A stretch of DNA of 32,782 nucleotides from Burkholderiales bacterium (GTDB taxonomy: Bacteria; Pseudomonadota; Gammaproteobacteria; Burkholderiales; JAEUOS01), in the NCBI GenBank assembly GCA_947473125.1, contig CANJDH010000052.1:1-32782 (forward strand). Reading direction: 5' to 3'. Shown one piece after another: positions 17,519 to 25,450 of the stretch (positions are counted from its first letter, which is position 1; every line of letters starts with the position of its first letter). The notes under the pieces were generated by a model that was not told the origin of the DNA, ran no database searches, and was given only the letters and a program-made list of their open reading frames with translations. A program made the translations under genes and the position numbers.

Positions 17519-18879
17519 CAATCGGCCATCCTGACTTCGCCACGCAGGGAGTGTGTCAGGGCCTGGGTGATGCGCACGTCCTGCAGGGTGCCGATCAGGC
17601 TTGCCGCTTCCGCGCCGACGGCGGGGAAATTGACCACGCGGTTGTTTTCGGTGCGGCCCGAGAGTTCGCTGGCATCCTTGCGCGCGCGACCTTCGACCAG
17701 CACGCGCTGGGTACCGCCGACCATGGCCGCGCTGATGGCTGCAGCTTGCTCATCTATGCGCTTTTGCAAGCGTGCGAGACGCTGCAGCTTGAGGGCCTGC
17801 GGCGTGTCATCCGCCAAATCGGCGGCCGGCGTGCCCGGTCGGCGGCTGTATACGAAGCTGAACGAGTTATCGAAGCCCACCTCGTCGACGAGCTTCATGG
17901 TGGCTTCGAAATCGGCCTCGGTTTCGCCGGGAAAGCCGACGATGAAATCCGACGTCAGCGTCACGTCCGGCCGGACCGCGCGCAGCTTGCGGATGATCGA
18001 CTTGAATTCGAGCGTGGTGTAGCCGCGCTTCATCGCCGCCAGGGTACGGTCGCTGCCCGATTGCACCGGCAGGTGCAGGTGCGAGACCAGCTTCGGCACC
18101 TTCGCGTAGACGTCGATCAGGCGTTGCGTCATCTCCTTCGGGTGCGAGGTGGTGTAGCGGATGCGCTCAATGCCGGGAATTTCGGCCACATATTCCACCA
18201 GCATGGCGAAGTCGGCGACGGCGCCATTCGCCGTCGCGCCGTCGGTCTTGCCGCGGTAGGCGTTGACGTTCTGGCCCAGCAGGGTGACTTCGCGGATGCC
18301 TTGCGCCGCCAGGCCGGCCACTTCGGTGAGCAAATCGTCAAAGCCGCGCGAGACTTCCTCGCCGCGCGTATAGGGCACCACGCAAAACGCGCAATATTTG
18401 CTGCAGCCTTCCATGATCGACACGTAGGCCGTCACGCCCTCGACGCGCGCCGGCGGCAGGTGGTCGAACTTTTCGATTTCGGGAAACGAGATGTCGACCT
18501 GCGCCCTGCCGCTGCTCTTGCGCCGCGCAATCAGGGCCGGCAGGCGGTGCAGCGTTTGCGGGCCGAACACCACATCGACGTAGGGCGCGCGCGACACGAT
18601 CGCCGCACCCTCCTGGCTGGCGACGCAGCCGCCCACGCCAATGATCAGGTGCGGCTTGCGTTCCTTGATCTGGCGCGCACGGCCCAGGTCGGAAAACACC
18701 TTCTCCTGGGCCTTTTCACGCACCGAGCAGGTGTTGAACAGGATGACGTCGGCGTCTTCGGGGTCGGATGTGGCCACCAGGCCATCGGAGGCGTGCAGCA
18801 CGTCTGCCATCTTGTCCGAGTCATACTCGTTCATTTGGCAGCCAAATGTCTTGATGTACAGTTTTTTGGCGGTTTTCAT
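17518..18879 (-). CDS. miaB: tRNA-2-methylthio-N6-isopentenyladenosine synthase MiaB
   Basis: MiaB is a radical-SAM methylthiotransferase that converts i6A37 to ms2i6A37 in tRNAs reading UNN codons. The 453 residues show the three domains: the N-terminal UPF0004 domain with cluster-binding Cys14 ([12 protein letters not shown]), Cys51 and Cys85; the radical-SAM core with Cys159, Cys163 and Cys166 ([15 protein letters not shown]); and a C-terminal TRAM domain from about residue 380. Other conserved stretches are [21 protein letters not shown] and [11 protein letters not shown]. The ATG is at 18877-18879. It is the promoter-proximal gene of the five-gene RNA/envelope operon that continues through phoH to lnt. 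Confidence 0.97.
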   Translation of the reverse strand: MKTAKKLYIKTFGCQMNEYDSDKMADVLHASDGLVATSDPEDADVILFNTCSVREKAQEKVFSDLGRARQIKERKPHLIIGVGGCVASQEGAAIVSRAPYVDVVFGPQTLHRLPALIARRKSSGRAQVDISFPEIEKFDHLPPARVEGVTAYVSIMEGCSKYCAFCVVPYTRGEEVSRGFDDLLTEVAGLAAQGIREVTLLGQNVNAYRGKTDGATANGAVADFAMLVEYVAEIPGIERIRYTTSHPKEMTQRLIDVYAKVPKLVSHLHLPVQSGSDRTLAAMKRGYTTLEFKSIIRKLRAVRPDVTLTSDFIVGFPGETEADFEATMKLVDEVGFDNSFSFVYSRRPGTPAADLADDTPQALKLQRLARLQKRIDEQAAAISAAMVGGTQRVLVEGRARKDASELSGRTENNRVVNFPAVGAEAASLIGTLQDVRITQALTHSLRGEVRMAD

Positions 18880-18894
18880 GGGGCAGGGAGCCGC

Positions 18895-18922
18895 GGTATA
18901 AGCGGGGCTGCAGTCGGGTGAA
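18895..18922 (-). promoter_or_regulatory. Possible promoter of the miaB-phoH-ybeY-corC-lnt operon
   Basis: On the minus strand TTCACC (plus 18917-18922) and TATACC (plus 18895-18900) are separated by 16 bp, each with four of six consensus bases. They occupy the 61-bp gap between the small secreted-protein gene and miaB, so transcription would begin about 10 bp before the miaB ATG. This would be a very short leader, which lowers confidence; readthrough from the tRNA promoter is the alternative. Confidence 0.3.
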
Positions 18923-18940
18923 GCGTGGGGGCGGAGACGA

Positions 18941-19297
18941 CTACTTGGCGTCCGGGTCCGGCGTCGCGATTTCTTGGTCGGTCAGGATCCACACACCGAT
19001 CACATTGCCGGTGCCGCCCTCGATCAGGTATTTCGCCGTTGCGGTGCCCGACAGGCCGCCGGACAGCACCAGCATGTTGTTGCGGCCGACAATGCGGACA
19101 CCCGGCGCAAGCCGTGCGCTCTTGCCATTGATCAGGATGTCCGGCGATCCGTTGAAAGTGATGTCGGCACGCTGCGCCTTGGGCGGAATCGGCACCAGGC
19201 GTGGCTGTGCGACTGCCGCGCCGGCCGGGAGACCCAGGGCACAAGCCAACCCCAGCGCCGCCGCAGCGCCTGCAATCCTGTTCAAAAGTTGCCGCAT
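18941..19297 (-). CDS. Small secreted protein of unknown function
   Basis: I do not recognise a named family. The 118-residue product starts [20 protein letters not shown], a classical signal peptide with probable cleavage after Ala30 (AAVA/QPR). The mature part of about 88 residues has alternating hydrophobic and polar residues suggestive of a small beta-rich periplasmic domain ([50 protein letters not shown]). There are no cysteines after the signal and no lipobox. The ATG at 19295-19297 has GCAGGT about 7 nt upstream, a fair ribosome site. It begins only 23 nt after the 3' end of tRNA-Met on the same strand with no terminator between, so it is probably transcribed with the tRNA. Coding potential is supported by the signal peptide and ribosome site. 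Confidence 0.75.
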   Translation of the reverse strand: MRQLLNRIAGAAAALGLACALGLPAGAAVAQPRLVPIPPKAQRADITFNGSPDILINGKSARLAPGVRIVGRNNMLVLSGGLSGTATAKYLIEGGTGNVIGVWILTDQEIATPDPDAK

Positions 19298-19320
19298 TTG
19301 CGTGACCTGCCAGGGAAAAA

Positions 19321-19397
19321 TGGTGGCGATTCAGGGATTCGAACCCCGGACCCGCGGATTATGATTCCGTTGCTCTAACCGACTGAGCTAAATCGCC
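19321..19397 (-). tRNA. tRNA-Met (CAT anticodon, elongator type)
   Basis: The 77-nt minus-strand sequence folds as a complete tRNA. It has a perfect 7-bp acceptor stem (GGCGATT with AATCGCC), D arm GCTC/GAGC, an anticodon loop ATCATAA with CAT at plus 19361-19363, T arm CGGGG/CCCTG with loop TTCGAAT, discriminator A and encoded CCA. The fully paired acceptor end argues against initiator tRNA, which has an unpaired first base. A CAT anticodon can also belong to tRNA-Ile2 (lysidine-modified); overall sequence looks like the betaproteobacterial elongator Met tRNA. The outermost anticodon-stem pair (27-43) is A-C, a mismatch. Confidence 0.95.
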
Positions 19398-19448
19398 AGA
19401 TTTGCAAAGCATTCCGGCAAAAACGACGGAAACTCCACAAGGGCGCGC

Positions 19449-19478
19449 ATTATCGCGAATTTTGCACTACTTAGTCAA
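19449..19478 (-). promoter_or_regulatory. Promoter of the tRNA-Met gene
   Basis: On the minus strand TTGACT (plus 19473-19478) and GATAAT (plus 19449-19454) are separated by 18 bp, a strong sigma-70 match. The following bases GCGCGCCC just downstream resemble the GC-rich discriminator of stringently controlled stable-RNA promoters. Transcription would start near 19442, leaving about 45 nt of 5' leader before the mature tRNA, and would continue into the secreted-protein gene. Confidence 0.75.
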
Positions 19479-19569
19479 ACGGATTGCGCGATAGGCACAG
19501 GTGCATTTTAGCACGCGAAAAGCCATTTTGCGACGCAAGAGCAAAACTGCGTTAGTAAGAATTTATTTA

Positions 19570-19594
19570 ATTGAATCAAGGTTCAATATTGATT
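19570..19594. promoter_or_regulatory. Interleaved inverted repeats upstream of the panE-like gene
   Basis: Two overlapping dyads occur in an AT-rich patch: ATTGAA (19570-19575) with TTCAAT (19582-19587), and AATCAA (19574-19579) with TTGATT (19589-19594). They lie about 75-100 bp before the ATG of the ketopantoate-reductase-family gene and just upstream of a possible -10 hexamer TATGAT (19626-19631). This placement would suit an operator, but no regulator site is recognised and the patch is AT-rich enough for chance dyads. Confidence 0.3.
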
Positions 19595-19668
19595 TTTACC
19601 ACTACCGCAATGCAGCATTTATGGGTATGATGGCTGTGTAGGGAGCGCGTGGTGAAAAGGTCAGGAAA

Positions 19669-20691
19669 ATGAAGATTTGTGTGGTGGGCGCCGGCTCGAT
19701 CGGCGGATTGCTCGGTGTCAAGCTCGCGTTGGCGGGCAATGACGTCACCTTGATCGCGCGTGGCGCCAATCTGGCGGCGATCCGCGCCAACGGCATGAAA
19801 CTGATCATGCACGATGGCCAGGAACTGGTCGCCACCGACGTGAAGTCAACCGACCGGATCGCCGAAGCCGGCGTGCAGGACGTGGTCATCCTCGGCATGA
19901 AGGCGCACCAGGTCGAACCGGTGGTTGACGACCTCGCCGCGCTGCTGCACGCCGATACTGTGATCCTGCCGATGCAAAACGGCATCCCGTGGTGGTACTT
20001 CCAGCGCCACGGCGGCCTGTATGAAGGCAAGGGCGTCGCCTCGGTCGACCCGAACGGCAAGATCGCTTCCACCATCGACCCGAAGCGCCTGCTCGGCTGC
20101 GTGGTCTATCCGGCGTCCGAAATCGTGGCGCCGGGCGTGATCCACCATATCGAAGGTGATCGCTTCCCGGTCGGGGAGCTCGATGCGTCGATGGGTGGGC
20201 TCGACAGCGAGCGCGTCAAGCGTGTGTCCGAGCTGCTCACGGCAGCCGGCTTCAAATCGCCGATCCTGCCGTCGGTGCGCTCGGAAATCTGGCTCAAACT
20301 GTGGGGCAACCTCACCTTCAACCCGATTTCGGCGCTGACGCACTCGACGCTGGTCGATATCTGCCAGTATCCGCTGACGCGCGACCTGGCGCGCAACATG
20401 ATGAAAGAAGCGCAGGATGTCGCCGCCAAGCTCGGCGTGGCGTTCCGTGTCGACATCGAGCGCCGCATCGCCGGTGCCGAAAAAGTTGGCAAGCACAAGA
20501 CCTCGATGCTGCAGGATGTCGAATCCGGGCGCGACCCGGAAATCGACGCGCTGGTCGGCGCCGTCATCGAGCTCGGCAACCGCGTCGGCGTGCCGGTGCC
20601 GCACATCGAGGCGGTATACGCGATGGTCAAGCTGCTCGGGCGCACCATGAAGGAAGAAAAACTCTACATCAAGGGCCACCCGATCCCGTAA
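19669..20691 (+). CDS. 2-dehydropantoate 2-reductase family protein
   Basis: This is a 340-residue NADPH-dependent dehydrogenase of the ketopantoate reductase (ApbA/PanE) family. The N-terminal Rossmann motif is GAGSIGG at 7-13, followed by LIARG; MQNG at 102-105 is conserved. The catalytic Lys210 and the substrate-binding Asn214 lie in EIWLKLWGNLTFNPISAL, and HKTSMLQDVESGRDPEID is the C-terminal substrate region. Authentic PanE reduces ketopantoate for pantothenate/CoA synthesis, but the family has many paralogues acting on other 2-oxo acids, and at 340 residues this is longer than E. coli PanE (303), so I give no symbol. AGGAAA directly precedes the ATG. It heads the plus-strand run to rpiA. 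Confidence 0.85.
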   Translation: MKICVVGAGSIGGLLGVKLALAGNDVTLIARGANLAAIRANGMKLIMHDGQELVATDVKSTDRIAEAGVQDVVILGMKAHQVEPVVDDLAALLHADTVILPMQNGIPWWYFQRHGGLYEGKGVASVDPNGKIASTIDPKRLLGCVVYPASEIVAPGVIHHIEGDRFPVGELDASMGGLDSERVKRVSELLTAAGFKSPILPSVRSEIWLKLWGNLTFNPISALTHSTLVDICQYPLTRDLARNMMKEAQDVAAKLGVAFRVDIERRIAGAEKVGKHKTSMLQDVESGRDPEIDALVGAVIELGNRVGVPVPHIEAVYAMVKLLGRTMKEEKLYIKGHPIP

Positions 20692-20782
20692 CCCGGCGCC
20701 ATGCAGGCCCGGGCGGTATTCGATGACGGGCGGGCATTCGAGGCATACTTGCCGGCAGGGCGGATGCGGTCACGGAGTACAC

Positions 20783-21397
20783 ATGTTCGGCGTCAAGGAT
20801 TACTGGGCATTCGTGGTGGCGGTGATTGTGTTCCTGGCGATCCCCGGGCCAGGCAACCTTGCCATCATCACCTCCACGACCAAGGGCCGCATCGTCGGCG
20901 GCCTGGCCGCCACGCTCGGCGTGATCGCCGGTGATCAGGTGCTCATGTGGCTCGCCGTGGCCGGCGTCGCCGCGTTGCTGTCGGCCCATCCGGCGCTGTT
21001 CACGGTGGTGCAGTATGCCGGTGCCGGCTACCTGGCCTACCTCGGCGTGCGCATGCTCCTCGCCAAGCCCGGCGATGCGCCGATCCTCAAGATGGAAGCG
21101 CGTCGCTACTTCCGGCAGGGCATGCTGATCACGCTTCTCAACCCCAAGGCCATCGTGTTTTACATGGCGTTCTTCCCGCTGTTTGTCGATCCGGCGCGGC
21201 ACCAGGGCATGACCACCTTCGGCGTGATGGCCGTCACCATTGCAACCCTCACGCTGGTCTACTGCGTGATCGTGATCCTGATCACCCACTTTGCCGCCGA
21301 GCGCATGCGCGCCAGCCCGCGCTTCGCTTCCTGGCTCAACAAGATCGCCGGGGTCATGCTGGTCGGGTTTGGCGTGAAGCTCGCGGTCGGCAAATAG
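20783..21397 (+). CDS. LysE/RhtB-family amino acid exporter
   Basis: This 204-residue inner-membrane protein has about six hydrophobic segments. The family signature PGPGNLAIITSTTKGRIVGG follows the first helix, and GAGYLAYLGVRMLLAKPGD plus FRQGMLITLLNPKAIVFYMAFFP (partly quoted) are typical of RhtB/LysE transporters, which export basic amino acids, homoserine, threonine or similar compounds by proton antiport. The ATG at 20783 has GGAG six bases upstream; a longer in-frame start at 20723 lies in non-homologous sequence. It sits 91 nt after the reductase-family gene and 42 nt before a flavin hydroxylase. The substrate is not predictable. Confidence 0.9.
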   Translation: MFGVKDYWAFVVAVIVFLAIPGPGNLAIITSTTKGRIVGGLAATLGVIAGDQVLMWLAVAGVAALLSAHPALFTVVQYAGAGYLAYLGVRMLLAKPGDAPILKMEARRYFRQGMLITLLNPKAIVFYMAFFPLFVDPARHQGMTTFGVMAVTIATLTLVYCVIVILITHFAAERMRASPRFASWLNKIAGVMLVGFGVKLAVGK

Positions 21398-21439
21398 CCC
21401 GCGCGCCGCAGCACGCCGCTTCGGCTATCCTCCAGTGCC

Positions 21440-22669
21440 ATGAAAGCCCTACCCCACGACGTCATCATTGTCGGCGCCGGCCTCGCCGGCCTATCGCTGG
21501 CGCTCGGCCTTGCCGCGCAGCGCCGCCGCGTGCTGGTGCTCGATGCACGCCCCGCGGCACCTTTGCCGCAGGCAGGCTCCGGATATGACCAGCGCATTTA
21601 TGCGATCAGCCCGGCATCCGTCGAATGGCTCAAGGCGATTCGCGTCTGGCCGCAAGTTGACGCGGCGCGCATCACCCCGGTATACGACATGCGCATCCAC
21701 GGCGACGCGCCCGATATGGCGTCGTGGCTGCCCGCCGGCGAAGGACTGCACCTGTCCGCTTATCGCGCCGGCGTTGCCGAGCTGTGCCATATCATTGAAG
21801 AGCGCGAGCTGCTTCGAATTGTCGCGGGTGGCGTCGGGTTTGTGCCGGATATCGAGATCGTGCGGCCGGTGCAACTGGCGTCCCTCCAGTCGGGTGACGA
21901 CGCCATCACGCTGACGCTGGCCGATGGCCGCGCCCTGGAGGCGCAACTTGTGGTCGGCGCCGACGGCGCCGGTTCGTGGGTGCGGGCCGCCGCCGGCATC
22001 GGGGTCGACGAAACGCCCTATGGGCAGACCGCCGTCGTCGCCAATTTCCACATCGAGAAGCCGCATTTCAACTGCGCCACCCAATGGTTCCGCGCCGAGA
22101 CCGGTGCTGCCAGCGGCGCCGACATGAGCGTGATGGCCTGGCTACCCTTGCCGGACCATCAGGTGTCGATGGTCTGGTCTGCCCCGGATGCGCTGGCGGC
22201 CGAACTGGCGGCGTTGCCGCCCGATGACCTGGCCGCGCGCGTCGGTGCCGCGGGTTCGTCCCTGTTTGGCGCGTTGCGCCCCGCCGGCCCGTGCGCGATG
22301 TTTGCCTTGCGCAACCTCAAGGCCCATCGGCAAATCGCCTCGCGTGTTGCGCTGGTGGGCGACGCCGCACACGTCGTGCATCCGTTGATGGGGCAGGGTC
22401 TGAACCTGGGCTTCGGCGACGGCGCGGCACTGCTGGAGGTGCTCGACGGCGCACGTGACGCGGGCGAAGCCCTGGCCTTGCGCCGTTACGAGCGTGCGCG
22501 CAAGGCCGCGATCCTCGAAATGCATGCGCTCACCCATGGCTTGCAGCGCCTGTTTTCCGCGCAGCACCCGGCGCTGCGCGCCCTGCGCAACATCGGATTG
22601 AACTTAACCGGGCAATTGCCCGTCATACCCGAACTGTTGGTCCAACGCGCGACGCGCCTGTTTCAGTAA
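21440..22669 (+). CDS. UbiH/UbiF/VisC/COQ6-family FAD-dependent hydroxylase
   Basis: This is a 409-residue class A flavin monooxygenase of the ubiquinone hydroxylase family. The FAD site GAGLAGLSLALGLA is near residues 12-25, YDQRIYAISPAS near 53-64 is the UbiH-family arginine motif, VVGADGAGSWVR is the DG motif, and VALVGDAAHVVHPLMGQGLN is the late FAD motif. The C-terminus (LRNIGLNLTGQLPVIPELL) resembles UbiF/UbiI-type enzymes. Having GDAAH rather than GNAAQ separates it from the UbiH at 3277-4401, so it probably hydroxylates another ring position (C5 or C6), although regioselectivity cannot be inferred reliably. dsbC follows 98 nt downstream. Confidence 0.85.
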   Translation: MKALPHDVIIVGAGLAGLSLALGLAAQRRRVLVLDARPAAPLPQAGSGYDQRIYAISPASVEWLKAIRVWPQVDAARITPVYDMRIHGDAPDMASWLPAGEGLHLSAYRAGVAELCHIIEERELLRIVAGGVGFVPDIEIVRPVQLASLQSGDDAITLTLADGRALEAQLVVGADGAGSWVRAAAGIGVDETPYGQTAVVANFHIEKPHFNCATQWFRAETGAASGADMSVMAWLPLPDHQVSMVWSAPDALAAELAALPPDDLAARVGAAGSSLFGALRPAGPCAMFALRNLKAHRQIASRVALVGDAAHVVHPLMGQGLNLGFGDGAALLEVLDGARDAGEALALRRYERARKAAILEMHALTHGLQRLFSAQHPALRALRNIGLNLTGQLPVIPELLVQRATRLFQ

Positions 22670-22767
22670 AATTGCAGTGCTGCTGGCCGAACCCAGCGAA
22701 CGCAGGCCTCTCCCCCGAATCAAGGCCTCGTGCCTACTCCCCCCCAACCTCTTTTTTGGCGACTCGC

Positions 22768-23499
22768 ATGAAATTACTCCGGATTCTGATGGCAGGCGCA
22801 CTCCTGTGCGCACTGGGCGGCTCGCATGCGCAAGACGCCAAAATGGGCGAGACCGAACTCAGGATCAAGCAGCTTCTTGAGTCGCGCCTGCGCCCCGGCA
22901 CCAAGGTTGACGGCGTGGTCAAGACGCCTTACCTGGGCCTCTACGAAGCACGCATCGGCGCCGAGCTGATCTATACCGATGCCAAGGTCGATTATCTGAT
23001 CGCCGGCAGCATCCTTGATGCCAAGACCATGGACAACCTCACCGAAGAGCGCGTCAACCAGCTCTCGGCCATCAAATGGGAAGAGCTGCCGCTGGCCAAT
23101 GCCTTCAAGCAGGTCAACGGCACCGGCAAGCGCCAGATCGCCTATTTTGCCGATCCCAATTGCGGCTACTGCAAGCGTTTCGAGCAGCAGGCCCTGGCCC
23201 AATTGAAAGACACCACCATCCACATATTTCTTTACCCGATCCTTACTCCCGATTCCACCGTCAAGGCCAAGGCGGTGTGGTGTTCCAAGGACAAGCTCAA
23301 GTCGTGGAACGACTGGATGATCAAGGGCCAGGCCCCGACGGCGTCGGGCACCTGCGACAACCCGATCGATGCCAACCGGGCGCTCGGCGAGCGCATCAAC
23401 GTGCGCGCCACGCCCACCGTATTCCTGGTGAATGGGCAAAAGGTGCCCGGCGCGATTCCGCTTGCGCAGCTGGAGAAACTGGTCGCTGAAGCGAAGTAG
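22768..23499 (+). CDS. dsbC: Thiol:disulfide interchange protein DsbC
   Basis: DsbC is the periplasmic disulfide isomerase that reshuffles wrong disulfides and is kept reduced by DsbD. The 243-residue precursor has a short signal peptide (cleavage near SHA/QDA at residues 21-22), an N-terminal dimerisation domain (about 25-80) and a thioredoxin-fold domain with the active site [10 protein letters not shown] (Cys132 and Cys135), the same CGYC as E. coli. A second cysteine pair, Cys172 and Cys196, corresponds to the structural disulfide, and the cis-proline is in RATPTVF (Pro216). The ATG at 22768 gives a proper signal peptide; longer in-frame versions do not. rpiA begins 8 nt after the stop. 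Confidence 0.95.
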   Translation: MKLLRILMAGALLCALGGSHAQDAKMGETELRIKQLLESRLRPGTKVDGVVKTPYLGLYEARIGAELIYTDAKVDYLIAGSILDAKTMDNLTEERVNQLSAIKWEELPLANAFKQVNGTGKRQIAYFADPNCGYCKRFEQQALAQLKDTTIHIFLYPILTPDSTVKAKAVWCSKDKLKSWNDWMIKGQAPTASGTCDNPIDANRALGERINVRATPTVFLVNGQKVPGAIPLAQLEKLVAEAK

Positions 23500-23507
23500 G
23501 CGGCCCC

Positions 23508-24179
23508 ATGACCCAGGACGAACTCAAGCAGCGCGTCGCCGCCGCGGCGATCCACTATGTGATGCAGGCGCCGGCCGGCAGCGTGATCGGCGTCGGCAGC
23601 GGCTCCACCGCCAACCTGTTCATCGATGAGCTCGCCAAGGTCAGGCACCACATCAAGGGCGCAGTGGCCAGTTCCGTCAACACGGCCCGGCGCCTCGAAG
23701 GGCACGGCATCAAGGTGTTCGACCTCAACGACGTGAACGAAGCCATCCCGGTCTATGTTGATGGCGCCGACGAGATCAACGCGCGCATGCACATGATCAA
23801 GGGCGGCGGCGGCGCGCTGACGCGCGAGAAAATCGTCGCCGGCGCCTCTGCGAAATTTATCTGCATCTGCGACGAGTCGAAACTGGTTGCGACGCTCGGC
23901 AAGTTTCCGCTGCCTGTCGAGGTGATCCCGATGGCTCGTGAACTGGTGGCGCGTAAATTGGCGAAACTCGGTGGCGTGCCCAAGCTGCGCGTTGGCTTTA
24001 CCACCGACAACGGCAACATCGTGCTCGATGTTGCCGGCATGGCCATCGAAGACCCGCCGGCGCTCGAAGCCTCGATCAACCAGATTCCCGGCGTGGTGAC
24101 GGTCGGCCTGTTTGCGCGCCAGCCGGCAGATGTGTTGCTGCTCGGCACGGCGCAGGGCGTCAAAACCCTGACCGCCTGA
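23508..24179 (+). CDS. rpiA: Ribose-5-phosphate isomerase A
   Basis: RpiA interconverts ribose-5-phosphate and ribulose-5-phosphate in the non-oxidative pentose phosphate pathway. The 223 residues match the family length (E. coli 219). Motifs are GVGSGST at 28-34 (phosphate binding), YVDGADEI at 83-90 and [12 protein letters not shown] at 98-109, which includes the catalytic glutamate at 107; [10 protein letters not shown] closes the protein. The ATG is 8 nt after dsbC, so the two are likely cotranscribed. It is the last gene of the plus-strand run and faces a convergent flavin monooxygenase 16 nt away. Confidence 0.97.
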   Translation: MTQDELKQRVAAAAIHYVMQAPAGSVIGVGSGSTANLFIDELAKVRHHIKGAVASSVNTARRLEGHGIKVFDLNDVNEAIPVYVDGADEINARMHMIKGGGGALTREKIVAGASAKFICICDESKLVATLGKFPLPVEVIPMARELVARKLAKLGGVPKLRVGFTTDNGNIVLDVAGMAIEDPPALEASINQIPGVVTVGLFARQPADVLLLGTAQGVKTLTA

Positions 24180-24201
24180 TCGCCTTCGGGCAGCGTCAGG
24201 C
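24174..24201. terminator. Inverted repeat between convergent rpiA and monooxygenase genes
   Basis: GCCTGA (24174-24179) and TCAGGC (24196-24201) form a 6-bp outer stem, and GCC-TTCG-GGC (24182-24191) forms an inner hairpin with a stable UUCG-type tetraloop. The structure reads the same on both strands and lies exactly where two transcripts converge. No T-run follows on either side, so intrinsic termination would be weak; a role as a 3'-end stabilising hairpin or in Rho-dependent termination is possible. Confidence 0.45.
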
Positions 24202-25368
24202 CGCGACGTTGATGCCGCGGTAAATCCAGTCCACTTCAAAGAAGTTTTGGTCGCCGCGCTGCCCGGCGAGGTGGTTGCGCAAGTCGCGCGCACCGCCGCC
24301 CGCGTGGCACACATGGCCGAAAAAGCGTGAGGTCAGGGTGATGCGCGCCGCGCGCAGGTAGCGCTCCGACTCGTACAACTGCAGCGATTCGGCGATCGGG
24401 CGATCGCGCTTCGAGAGCTTGGCCGCCAGCACCTCGCCGTCTTCCATTGCCATGCAGGCGCCTTGCGCGAGGTATTGCAGCGTCGGATGCGCGGCGTCGC
24501 CGAGCAGCGTCACGTTGCCCCGGGTCCAGCCCGCGTGCGGGTCGCGGTCGCACATGGCCCAGGCGCGCTCGGGCGAGATGAACTTCAGGGCGTCCTGCAC
24601 GTAGGGCACCGTGCCCTCGAAGGTGCGCTGCACCTCGTCCATGCCACCCCAATCGGTTTTGCCCTGCTTGAACTCTTCGCTCTCGATCACGCACACGTTG
24701 TTGAGCACCGTGCCGCCGCGCAGGCGGTACTGCACCAGGTGCAGGTTCGGGCCGACCCAGATCACCATGTCGTCGATGAAGCGCCGGTCGCTGACGTCAT
24801 CGAGCGGCACCACGCCGCGCCGCGCAATGTGGCCGGAGACGCGCGGCTCGCCGTCACCGATGATGTTCTGGCGCCCGACCGAGCGCAGGCCGTCGGCGCA
24901 CACCAGCAGGTCGCCTTCGACCTCGCGGCCGTCGTCCAGCGTTGCCTGGACCCGGCCCTTGTCCTGTTTGAAAGACTTCAGGCCGCTGTTGGTCTCCAGC
25001 GACACCAGCTCCGGCAGCGCGCGGCAGCCGCCCAGCAGCGCACCGTGCAGGTCGCTGCGGTGGATCACCGCGTAGGGCCGGTCGTAGGTTTTCAGGAACT
25101 TGTCGCGCAGGTGGATGCGCGAGACTTCCTTGCCGGTCACCGCGTCCTGCATGATCAGGTTGTTCGGGAAGAAGGCGGTGCGCTCCATGAAGTCGCGCAC
25201 GCCGAGGCGCTCAAGCGTCTGGAACGCATTTGGCCCCAGTTGCAGGCCGTAGCCGATCTCGCCGAATTCGGCCGCGCGCTCGAGCACGCGCACCTTGAAG
25301 CCTTGGCGGGCCAGCCCCAGCGCGGCCGAGATCCCGCCGATGCCGCCGCCTGCAATCAAAATCGTCAT
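24196..25368 (-). CDS. FAD-dependent aromatic-ring monooxygenase (3-hydroxybenzoate 6-hydroxylase-like)
   Basis: This is a 390-residue class A flavoprotein monooxygenase. The dinucleotide-binding motif is AGGGIGG with GxGxxG at 7-12 and ribose-binding Glu30; EIGYGLQLGPNAFQ (37-50) is characteristic of the salicylate/3-hydroxybenzoate hydroxylase group; VCADGLRSVGR (157-166) is the DG motif and GDAAHPTLQYLAQGACMAMED (290-310) the second FAD motif. The closest group by eye is 3-hydroxybenzoate 6-hydroxylase, which feeds the gentisate pathway, but no gentisate dioxygenase or other catabolic genes are nearby, so the substrate remains open. The ATG is at 25366-25368. It lies downstream of argA-yggX on the same strand after an 82-bp spacer with a repeat. 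Confidence 0.85.
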   Translation of the reverse strand: MTILIAGGGIGGISAALGLARQGFKVRVLERAAEFGEIGYGLQLGPNAFQTLERLGVRDFMERTAFFPNNLIMQDAVTGKEVSRIHLRDKFLKTYDRPYAVIHRSDLHGALLGGCRALPELVSLETNSGLKSFKQDKGRVQATLDDGREVEGDLLVCADGLRSVGRQNIIGDGEPRVSGHIARRGVVPLDDVSDRRFIDDMVIWVGPNLHLVQYRLRGGTVLNNVCVIESEEFKQGKTDWGGMDEVQRTFEGTVPYVQDALKFISPERAWAMCDRDPHAGWTRGNVTLLGDAAHPTLQYLAQGACMAMEDGEVLAAKLSKRDRPIAESLQLYESERYLRAARITLTSRFFGHVCHAGGGARDLRNHLAGQRGDQNFFEVDWIYRGINVAA

Positions 25369-25382
25369 GACAAAACCCCATG

Positions 25383-25434
25383 AAACCGTTGGTGGGTGCG
25401 GGTCGCGGCCGGGCGCACCTAAAAACCGTTGGTG
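25383..25434. repeat. 12-bp direct repeat flanking a hairpin
   Basis: AAACCGTTGGTG occurs at 25383-25394 and again at 25423-25434, a 40-bp period. Between the copies GGTGCG (25395-25400) can pair with CGCACC (25414-25419). The element occupies most of the spacer between yggX and the flavin monooxygenase, both on the minus strand. It may be the remnant of a small duplication or a regulatory site for the monooxygenase. Confidence 0.5.
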
Positions 25435-25450
25435 CGAGCGCTTCTCCGGC

